Below are positions 23,501-35,500 of a stretch of 64,000 nucleotides of DNA, one piece after another (the stretch's first letter is position 1; the number at the start of each line of letters is the position of its first letter). Below the pieces are notes generated by a model. The model had not been told where the DNA came from. It saw only the letters and a program-made list of their open reading frames with translations, and did not search any database. The translations under genes and the position numbers were made by a program. The DNA comes from Bolinopsis microptera (Eukaryota; Ctenophora; Tentaculata; Lobata; Bolinopsidae): assembly GCF_026151205.1 (NCBI RefSeq), contig NC_087075.1:3694359-3758358 (forward strand), in the 5' to 3' direction.

Positions 23501-26500
23501 GTTTTTTAACGGTGTACGTCCAGATCATATTGATAAATTATTTGATTTTTACAGTTTCATACCTACACTAGATCTCTAACTTTGATGAGCAAACAATTTT
23601 TATGTACTGATAAGTTAAGCTGGAGCTTCCCCTCTTTAAAACGGTTACTTTATTATTTATTAACCGCAGGAATACAAGAAGTTGGGACATTTCTTTTCCT
23701 CTCAATTCGCAGTGCCAGTATTAAACACTCTCTTAGTCTCACTTGCTGAAACCAACCAGGGCAACTTTATGAGTCCCCGGGTACTCCAAGTAAGCATTTA
23801 ATTAAATAAAATTACCAGTATTAATAGGTTAATTATAAAAGTAATTAATTGGATTTGTAGTTAAATACAGGATTCGACTTGATTCGGTTTTGTAATGATT
23901 CTTAAACGGGAAAAATAACAGTTATTCTTTCAGAGAATTCTAGAATATTCTTATCCGGGTAAAATAACAGTCATTCTTTCAGAGAATCCTCGACTACCTG
24001 AAGCTTAGCGTAACAGTGTCAGTAACGTGGAAAGTTCTTAAAACCTCAATCTTGGAGGTTATTCAAAAAGTATGTAAAATCTAAGGTCTCCCTCCTTTAC
24101 TGATATTCAATTTAAATATACATGATATGTTATAACAAAATTGTTGTTTAAATTATAAGAATCAGTAAGTTTACTGATAGTCCTATGATTAATCATCAAC
24201 TTTCAGGTAGTGTTCCCTTTGCTATGTCACACTGACGAAGATGAAGAGTTATGGACAGAGGATCCGTATGAGTACATCCGTATGAAGTTCGGTTAGTTCT
24301 GCTGGAATTTCACTTTCACTTTCACTTTGAGTAGTGAGTACATCCGACAAATAGGAACTTTTCGGGATTATTCAGAATTAACAGTAAAATGAGTGAATTA
24401 GAAGCACACTGTTATTGTACTTAGACCCTTATATTTATCCTGGAATCCATTTTACTCCTCCCACCGTGTACGTAACTCAGGATTTCTTCAGATATATTTG
24501 AGGACTATGTCTCCCCCGTTACTGCTGCACTCAATTTGCTGGAGGAAGTTGTGACGAAAAGAAAGAACATGTTAAATCCACTTTTGATATGGGCAGCTCA
24601 GATCCTAGGTAAACTAGTTTAGTTTGTTATTTAGTTTGTTATTTAGTTTGTTATTTAGTTTGTTATTTAGTTTTTATTTAGTTTTTATTTAGTTTTTATT
24701 TAATGATACTCTTATCCTAGGTAAACTAGTTGTTATAGGTAGTTCCTCAACTTAAAGTTCCATGACTTCAATCTTTATCCCTATTAAAGTCTAGAATACA
24801 ATCTAGACCGTTCCTCCATTTACTTATTTACTAGTCCTCAATTGACATGGCATTTACTGTAGATGTTTAAAATATTTACCCAGGAATACCCTACCCTCCA
24901 TTTGTATTACAGTTGAAGTTTGGTGTGATATTGATAACTATTTTTACAGGAATGTTTGGTGTGATACTAATAACTGTTTTTATAGGAATGTTTGGTGTGA
25001 TATTAGTAACTATTTTTACAGGAATGTTTGGTGTGATACTAATAACTATTTTTACAGGAATGTTTGGTGTGATACTAATAACTGTTACAGGAATGTTTGG
25101 TGTGATACTAATAACTGTTTTTACAGGAATGCCCCCAGAACAATACAACCCACGTGTAAAGGACGGAGCAATGCATCTGATTGGAGCTGTAGCTGAGAAA
25201 CTCCTCAAGAAAGCAGAATACTCCTCCCAGCTAGAGCAGATGCTTCAGGCCCACGTGTACGGGGACTTCAACAGTTCCCATGGTTTCCTCCGAGCACGTG
25301 CGTGTTGGACTATCCAGCGGTTTGCTGCTGCGAAATTCAGTAACCGTGATAACCTGAAGACTGCATTTGAAGGAGTCAGAGTTTTGCTGTTGAATGATAA
25401 GGAACTTCCAGTTACGATAGAAGCTTCCTTCGCTCTGCAGTCTTTACTGCAGGTTGGATTCTGCTTTCAGTACAATGTTAAATTAATCAATACATTGTTG
25501 GCTTTTAGGTTTATTTCAGGTTTTAATACTTAATAAATAATAAGTATGATATAGATTAAAAATCCTCGTTTTTAGAAACAACCAGCAACAAAAGACCTGC
25601 TGGCACCACACGTAGGTAATGTTATACAGAAACTGTTAGTCTCTATAAAAGAGACTGAGAACGAGGATCTCACCTACGTCATGCAGGTAAGTTGGGAAAT
25701 TTTGGGACAATTAATGAGTTGTTATGTAATTGAAGGCGATAATGTCCTTACGCGGTTCAATTATTCTGACTTTAATAAGTTCAAATAAGTTTTTTGAGGA
25801 TAGACCTAACCAGGTTAGACCTAACCAGAATAGATCTAACCTCCTAACGAGGTTTTAACAGCAAAAGTTTCAATTCTCACATATTTAACGATAGAGTAAT
25901 GGATAATATGTCTTTTCGCTATGAACTGTTTTCTTTTTAAACTCTACTAAACGTAAGTATAGTCTGATTTTAAGTTTAATTTTGCCAATATTGTGATCAG
26001 CATATTTCAGGAATTAATAGAGAAGTACAGTGAGGATATACATACTGTAGCTGTTCCCTTGGTTACAGAACTCGTCAAAACATTCCAGGTTTAGATCAAT
26101 AGAACTTATAATGTTTGCCTGGAATGAAAATGCGTGTACGTTATGTTACTATGAGAAAGTAGCACTTTCCCGTCATTCTAATGTTTTGTATTCATCAAAT
26201 TAATCATTAACCTTCTTTAATTAACCGAAATAACAAACTGATAACTTAAATTAAACTTCAGGCAATGTTGGAGGAACTGGCGGAAGCAGAAGACGAAGAT
26301 AACAGCAGCTACAAAACCATGACAGCTATGGGAATACTTAACACGATACAGAATCTACTTTCTGCTGTCTCCCAGAACAAGAAGATCATGCCGAAAATTG
26401 AGAACATTCTCGCAGGTTTGTGGAGCTTTAACGGGTGATGAATAAAAAATGGGACTACATGTTTTAAATTCCTCAGCTTCCACCTGAACAAAATTTTGAT

Positions 26501-29500
26501 ATTTTACCACAACCACCAGTTACTCTGAACGATACTCGAACAGTTTCCGCCCCCATTTGATCAAATTGGTTGATCTTTGTCCCCGATAATGGTCTCGAAC
26601 TAGGGGAGGGGTCCTATAAACATTTTACAGTAAAGCACTGTTCACAGAAGTCGCCTCACAGGTAGTTAAAGCTTCCATACCAACAAATTTTTAGCAGAGA
26701 GTATGCCTAAACTTCCTATCTATCACATCCTAAAGCGATTTTAGCAGCAGAGGTCGGTAGCCAGAGCTACAGAGACAAAAAGGCCATCCTGTATTATAGC
26801 ACTTACGAAAATGACCCAATAGGAACTGCTGGTGAGCCACATAACCGGCACCCTACCGAGATCCCTGGTGATCCGTTTTGGCTGTACTCTCGGTTATATT
26901 TCCAGGGCAGTCACATGACTAAATGTTTGTTGTCTGAAAGGTGTCAAAGCCCCTAAGATTAGAGATAACACCCAAAAATGGGAAGTCGTGAGCAAATTCG
27001 AAAATATGTATAATCTTGACTAAACGCTATATTTTGCTATTGTTGAGAAGAAGTATTTCGGTCTGACTGTTGTCCATACGTCAAGAAGTAGGGAATTGTA
27101 TGCTTAAGACTAGGGTTTAACACCCATCAGCGTAGCTAAAACCAGTTAGAAGATATTTGAGCTCAAAACTACCTGAGGGGTAAAATTTTACCGTGTGAAA
27201 GATCGAGGCTAGGTCAAACTATCGGCTTTAGCATGGTCTATAATGGTACCACGTAAAAATCAAAGTGCTTGGAGCCTTGCCTGGTGTTGTTCCTACAAGA
27301 AAATATCCCCAAAGGGTGGAAGGTGGTTCGTTAGGATGGGGCTAGATCGTATTTTTCTGCGAAAACCACATCTTTACTTGCAGCCCATAGGGTTAATTTC
27401 GTCCCAAAAGTGATCGACCAAAGTAAATTTTGACAATCTCAACCCATAGAGAACTTCTTTAGAGTCCTGGCAACACATGTCCATGCCCGGAATATGGCTA
27501 GCAAGCATACATGGGCCTTAGGGCACAAAAGAAGAGACTGCGCCAACACGATTTTAGGCCCAACTGTACAGACGGATTTTTGAGTTTGAAGAAAGAAGCC
27601 CTCCTGAACCAATCAAAATGGGCTCATGGGCGCTTGTCATTGAACATACTTGTTCAAAATTGCCCGCTTTACAACGCTGTTTCATTGGTTTGAACCAAAA
27701 ATAGTTTTATCGACACTAAAAAGACCCTTGAAAAAAGTCCCATTTTTTAGTAATCACCCGTTAATCGTGGCTCTTCTATTTGCTTATTTTAGTACTTAAT
27801 TAATTTTAGAGCGAATATTGACGTATATCTATAGGTTTATACTTCTGTACTTCTATAGTGGTGACTGGTGTATGTAGCAGTATCGGTACTCTATTTCAGA
27901 GCTAATATCTACTATAAATTATAGAGCCAATATCTACCTACTATTTATTTCAGAGCTAATATCGACAGTACTAAAAGGTGGAATAGTCGACTATTACGAG
28001 GAGATATTTCAGATGATCCAGATCTTGACAGCTCTTCGTGTAACATCTGTGATGTGGAACGTGCTCTTCCAAATGTTAGTCAACTTAGTAAATTAATCAC
28101 TTAGTAAATTAATCACTTTGTAAATTAATCACTTAGTAAATTAATCACTTAGTAAATTAATCACTTAGTAATTAATCACTTAGTAAATTAATCACTTAGT
28201 AATTAAGCACTTAGTAATTCATCACTTAGTAATTAATCACTTAGTAATTAATCACTTAGTAATTAATCACTTAGTAATTAATCACTTAGTAATTAGTCAC
28301 TTAGTAATTAATCACTTAGTAATTAATCACTTAGTAATTAATCACTTAGTAATTAATCACTTAGTAATTAATCACTTAGTAATTAATCAATTAGTAATTA
28401 ATCACTTAGTAATTAATCACTTAGTAATTTGTAGCTTTATAACTTAGTATGATGATTATTTATATATATAGTAATTACAGCTTGTTCGGGGTTTCTACCA
28501 ATTTCTTATAAAAAAGTAAATTTTTATAGAATAGATTTATTAGTTTTCACTATTAAACAAAGTAAGACAGCATATTTTAAACAAACTAATTGGTAAATGA
28601 TAAATTTCACATTAGTCAATGTAATTAAAATTCCAAGTCCCTCTATGGAAATAATTATTTAATTTCAAAACTGTTTAAAAATATTCAACTCGACTCCTTC
28701 TAATATAACAAACTGCAAATCGAAAAATTCGAATGTAAGAAAATTAACAGAGTTTATACGGAATATTAACGGTACGATTTCGAAATATAAAAACCGCTAG
28801 CAAAAGATCATTCTATAATCTATTAGTGATTCAGATTGTCTATTAGTATTACTGATTGAGGTTTTGTGTTAGTACGGCAAAATTAACCACAAACCATATT
28901 TTAAATTCAGGTGAATTAGGTATGTAACGTAACAGCAATAGCAGCAAATCTGGGGAAACTTTGAAATACACCAATTTGAAGCATTTAACCCCCCCTTAAA
29001 AATCAAAGATTATGAATTTTAGTAATCTGATTATTTACATAGGTCCAAAAATGTCATAGCTTCATGATAGTGCAACGAAAAAAATCTCAGAACATTTTGG
29101 TGCTGAGTTAGGTGGTTAAGTAGTCGAAAAATGACTGATTTGTTAGTGGACATTTTTTATACCTCTAACACCCAAACCCTTACTACAGTGAAGATATAAG
29201 TACTACAGTTAATATTGATGGTCATTATTGAACAAAAATGGTTCATTGACACATAGTTGAAGAAGGAAATTAAAAAAATTAATAAATGTGGTCTGTGGAG
29301 TGGTTTATTTGTTTATGTTATAGTGTACGCGTGCGCGCGCTAGCGCGTACTTAACCATCTGTAGGCCAACATATTTAGTCTAGGCTTAAATTCTTTATAT
29401 ATTATGTCACCACTATGGTGCCCAATACTTTTAGTGAAGGTTTGATGTAGAACAGTTAACCACCAACTGTGGTATATCAAAAAAACCATGTTTGTACGCG

Positions 29501-32500
29501 TGCGCGCGCGCTAGCGCGTACTTAACCACCTGGTATGGCACAGCATTGAAATATCACCATAATTTCAAAAGCAGAGGTCACCATTCAGGTGCCCAAAACT
29601 TTTGACTATGGTCCCAATACCATAAAACCTTAGATGTGGCCTCAATGTGGTTAAAACATGTTTATTTTGGACTTTCGGTCAACAGAAGCCATCACAAATT
29701 AACCATTATTCAGCAACCTCCGAACTTTTTGTGCCTTATTTTGTTTTGATATTTGATTATGAGAGATAGCTGGAGGATAATAAGTGATTTTAAAGATAAT
29801 GCAACAAAATGTGTGGCCGTATGGTGGTTAAAACGACCAAAAACACTGATTTTGGTCAATTTTAGACCTTTATTAACCATGATGGACGCAACATAGGACT
29901 CAGCAATGTTTCTGGTCATATAAATGAGCAGGTAGTTATATCTAGATAATGTAGCATGGCCAGCTATAGCTTTACAAAGCTAATATGTGCTCTAAAAATG
30001 GTTAATTAGTGCAAATATAGGGTATTTTCGAGACATTTTAACCACCATAGCTGCACATTGATCATAATGCATGAACTTGGGGTCAATTATGCATTTGCAA
30101 ACAATTATACACTCATTTGGATAGCAAACCATTATCTGAAGTTCATATTGTGGTTAATTTTCACTTTAATAGATGCCTTGTTCAACAGCCTAGCAAGTAA
30201 TATAGCCCTTTTAACCACTTTTATGACAACATTTCTTGATAAATTTTATCAAGACCCTTCAAATGTCCTTTGTTGACCATAAAATGTTGACTAAAATCAT
30301 TAATAATGTTTTGATTGGTGGTTAACAATAAATTTTGACATTTTAACCATCTTTTTAGTACTTTTTACGAATATTAACCACCTCAAATCAACCATACTAT
30401 TAAATTGCACATTTGTGATAAAAAATTATCATCCATGCACAAATGAACAACCAAAATATACATCTATAATCAGAGCAATATTTATAGCTCACCGTTCATC
30501 TTCAATTTAACCACCATTAGGACCACAAAATGCCCCCAATGAGGTTTGAAAACTTTTGTGATAGTTGCACCATGATATGATCTCAATATAATGACTACTC
30601 AGTTCATAATATCATATCTCAAAATGGTGGTTAACCCTAAAACTGGTATTTTAACCACCATAGTGGCCACATAGATGACCCATTAACCACAATTATTCAA
30701 CATGACCGTACTGCAGTGTTTTGTGCGCCAGAAAAACATCACTCCAACATTGAGATTAACCACAATGAGCTGCAACATAATGTTGAAGTCAACATACTCA
30801 AATTGTGTGAAAAAAGTCAATGTCCACCAAGTTTCCCCAGATTTGCTGCTATTGCTGGTAACTTTTATTTAAAATTAACCAATATAAGTTAAACGCAATA
30901 ATAAGTTCATGTTCGAAGTAAATTAGGTTCATATAGTTCCTCAATCGTTATCTATGAGCTGATCGTACTTTTCGTCTATCTGTGTCTCGTTTGTTCGGCC
31001 CTCTTATCGCATCCTGGAATAATTATCATTCTAACTGTTTGAAATTAAATTAAATATATCAACTAACAACATTTATCACACAGATGCTAAAGTTAGGAAC
31101 AAGTAACAAATTTCAAAAATTTGCGAGCAAAAACAATAGTGTACCTGCGAAGTGTTTCCAGTGTTAGTTTGAATAGTTCGCACACCGGTCTTCACCGTCG
31201 TTGATCTGATCGAGGAAGCGTATCATTACCTCCGTCATTCTGATCCCTTCGGAAAATTCTGAAATATTTTTTACAATGATTATTCAGGACAAGATGAAAA
31301 GTTCAATTACAACTTTTAAAGCTCTTACATAGAAATTAATGAAATAATGGACTATCAATCAATGATATAATTTATCTTGAGATAAATAATAATGATATTA
31401 TTATAGAAACAAATTACCAAGGTTTTGCATGCTCTTGCGCAGAACTTCTAGTTTTTTGCCGGTAATCACTGCTTCAAAGAACGTTTCCGACTCTAGCATA
31501 TCCCAGTGATTAGTTATGGTGGTATTCAGGAGACAATTCATGGTAGCGTTGGCAGACTCTCCCAGCAGACCTTTGACATGTTCGAGCTGTACTTGAGTTT
31601 TGTTGAGAGTTCTGGTGGTGCTGTTCAGTTCTTTTGTCGTAGTTTCCAATTCCTTGGTCGTAGTGTTTAATTCCTCAGCCACCGTGTCCAGTTCTTCTAT
31701 TTTCATCTGTTGTTGAGTCTCCGAGACGTTCAGTTGCTGGGTTTTGTTCTCCAAATCGGCTCGGAAAGTTTCTTTTTCTTCCTTTGTCTGATCAAGCTCC
31801 CTCGTTGTTTCGTTAAGTTGTTGCTCTTTGTTCTCCAGGTCAGCAAGTGTGTCGTTAAGCTTCTCTTCTGTCTGTTGAAGTTTTCCCTGCATCGTTTCCA
31901 AGGAATCTAGCAGCCCGCTGATGGCGCCTGCACTACTACACCCACTTTCAATCTCCGTTACAGTTCCAGTCCTTGTTTTTAGGAGAACGTCGTCCCACTT
32001 AATGGCTCTAACCTCACCGTAGAGTTCCTCAACTACAGAGCACATGTCACTTGCCATCTCCTTGATCTCTTCGTCACTCAACTTCTTACTGAACATATTG
32101 AGCTTAAAAATTTCGCCGTTCAAGATATTAACATTATCCATTCCTGTACCCGGCCCTGCTTGCTCGTTACCCAGCACGAGGTACCCTCCTAGTTTCAGAG
32201 TTCTCCCTGCAGGTGTTGCCTTGCTGTCAACTAGTGCACCATTAATGTATACGGTCCTTGTTTGGCTGGTTGCGTCCCAACCTAGACAGTTATGGAACCA
32301 CGTGCCGGGGGTTACGGTATATAGGTTTTTTAGCTCAGCTTGGTCCCCGAATATGGCGGTGCGAGAACCCATATCTGTTATCTGTATCTCGTTGGGTACT
32401 CCACTCACAGCGTATGAGAACCAGGTAGGTGCACGTGCACTTCCCAGTTTTCTTATCCACGAACAAACTGTAAACCCGGTCTCAAATGGCTGCATTTCAG

Positions 32501-35500
32501 GCTGATAAACGATGTAATCGTTTTGTGTTGGACCAAATTTCAGGGCATTAAAACGGTCCCCTCTAGTAGCCAGCAGAAGGAGAGAGAACAGTGTCAGAAG
32601 TAGAAGCTCTTTCATCTTGGTATTTATCTTAGCTAATAGAAACGTGATTACATTCAATTACTTGGTAGGTGTATAGTTTGATATGAATTGTTAAGTTTTG
32701 AAATATAATAATTTCATGAATTGCTGCTCACAAAATGGTTTAACTATTTTAAATCTGAGCGGATTATTTTTCAAATAAGAAGAAGATTGGAAGTTATGTT
32801 AGACCTAAATTAGCATCAAGGAGATTTGCGAACATACGTGCTCATTGTAAAAATCTTGAACGATTGTTACAGGTTATTGTCAGATATTTCTAAAATTATA
32901 TGCGCTGTAAGAACTGAGAAACAGTTTGACTGTATGGGAAAACCTTTGGTTGGGCTTGTCAGAGCAGCTGACTGTACATTATGTGGAAAAATAAGTATCT
33001 TACTGGGATCATTATGACCAAAAAGTAAAAAATGTCGTATACAGATACTCAAACTTGGTGATAAAAATGAAAATAAAAGATCGAGATAAAATTTGAAAAT
33101 GTTAATAGTGCTTAAATCATTACGATCAATTATAATAGAAAATAATAATAAGATAATACAGATATCTGTTAGATTGTTTTATTAATTATAATTTATACAT
33201 ATATTAACTAAGTAACGATAAAAAGTTAAAAAGTCGGTAGTAACAAAATATGAAATTGAATTTGAAGGATAGCAAGAACAGCTAGATCAAGAAAAAAGTG
33301 AAAACAATGTTGAGCAGCCCGACCCAGTCCGCAGACTAGTCCGTAAAATAATTTCCAAGCTATCAATAAATCTATCATGATATTCCCGAGCAAAGTTTAC
33401 CACTAAGCACGTGTAAATCATACATTTTAAACCACACCAAGCAAAGGAATGCACACATTTTTTATATGAAGTGTGAAAAAGTAAAAGGTTATATTTTCAT
33501 GTTATCATAATTATAGACGCTCTGATTGATAACATCAATTAGCTATACGGAAGTGTTGAACAAAAATATATTCCATGATACAAATAAAACAATAAGTTGG
33601 GTTCGTAACCCAACATGCTCCTTACAGAGCACTTCACGAGGGCTCCTGAAAATCAGGAGGGCTCCTGAAAATCTACAAGACAAGAAGATCAGGAGCTGTT
33701 GATAACAACAGATAAGAATCTCCTGATACCTTGTCAGCTTTATACCACTTCGCATCTATCACGTGGTTCTCCGAGCAGGACCCACCTTGTTCAATCATTG
33801 GAATGTTGGTTGAGATTGTTAAGATTCCTGTCTGTCTGTTCTCCAAACTCTGTGAGATATCACCATGGTATTTCTAATAGAACCCTGCTCATGTTTAATA
33901 TTCACAGAGCAGTATAAACGTGACACATAGATACTGATATTGTTTTAGTCTGTGTTTTGAAATCATATTGAAATTGTGCTGCTGTTTTATGTCACGTGAT
34001 GGAATTATCTGGATCTGGTGATCGACTGACTTAACGATATGACATTCCTTTCATTTTAACCCCAAAATTTTACCAAATATGGTGAATTTTTAGAACTACC
34101 CACCTGATGATAAGGTATACCGTCTGCAAAATACTTAGAAATTTTTACTCAGTACTAATTTTGGACGAGAATAGAATTCATCTCCACAAATCTATCAGTG
34201 ATTTGACGGCTGGATTTTATGTCATCGATCTGTTGTTCACAAATCAGGTACAGGAAAATATTTTCAACATTACTCAGTCGTCCCAAGATATTACCTCAAC
34301 CAAGTCACAGCTCTACAAACTAACATCTTACTGTCAGTTTACAGTTGCAGTTTATCACGATTACTGTATCAAACCATGAAATGTATGACAACTGGACGTA
34401 TCTTACTATATATAAAGCGAGACGATAGTTTTAATACTTTCAACACTACTATATAACAAATAATTTGAGAATTGATGTAAATAAATGATGCAAAGACTTT
34501 CGACGATCTAATCACAACCGCTTTCTTTTATTGTGTAGAAGTCCAGCCATGAAATATATATATATATATATCTGTGCCATTTTACTGACACCACGGCATC
34601 AACTTTAACGCGACTTTCCGCATAAACCGTAAAAGATATACAACTGGAACTTTTTTGGCTGGGTCAAATGCTTTAATGGCCTTCAAATCAGCATGAAAAA
34701 ATAAAAAATTGGCCAAGGAATAATGATTTTAGAGCCGAAAATTTGGACCCCCAAGTGGTGTCAAAAACGCCAATTAAATAGGTAATAATTATTTTAGTAT
34801 TTTGAGTCTTGACACCGTTTAGGGTTATATTATACGGGTTCCTGCTAGTATTTATAAACGACTGGTCACTCGACGTTCACTACTGGTCACTAACACGTGA
34901 AAATGAGATTCACCCAAGAATCATCGTCATTTATCAGAATAGACCTCGATGTTTGACATTTGGTAATTGGTTAGCGAAGAAGACGAGCATTGTATATTTC
35001 GTTTCACCACTATTTACCACAAATAAATTCCGAAAAATTGGACCGTACAAACGGATTGTGAAAATGGACAAATCGGCGATAATTCCCCCCCCCCCCCCCC
35101 CGGCCCCTCAACATGCAACCATCTCAAGTTATAGTGAAAGTGAAACAGTCTCTCCTCAGGTACAAGTTATAGTGAAAGTGAAACAGTATATCTCCTCAGG
35201 TACAAGTTATAGTGAAAGTGAAACAGTCTCTCCTCAGGTACAAGTTATAGTGAAAGTGAAACAGTATATCTCCTCAGGTACGAAGCGTTTAAAAACGACG
35301 GTCACGACTACTTTCCAGACATGATGGGAGCTCTACATAACTACGCAACTGTAGACTCCTCCAAATTTTTATCAAACCCTCAATATATTGGTAATTACCG
35401 ATCAATTAGTCGATTATCAATAATTTGTGACGTTTTATTCGGGATTGAATACCAATAATATTTTGGTTGTACCGGGAAAATAAATTGCTCAATATCTGGA

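Noticed and set aside
27511-27693. 60-codon frame inside intron 16
   Set aside because: Lies inside the TTAA-flanked non-autonomous transposon and has no recognisable motif.
34809-35324. 171-codon frame before exon 18
   Set aside because: It spans the acceptor array in a different frame from exon 18 and has no recognisable domain.
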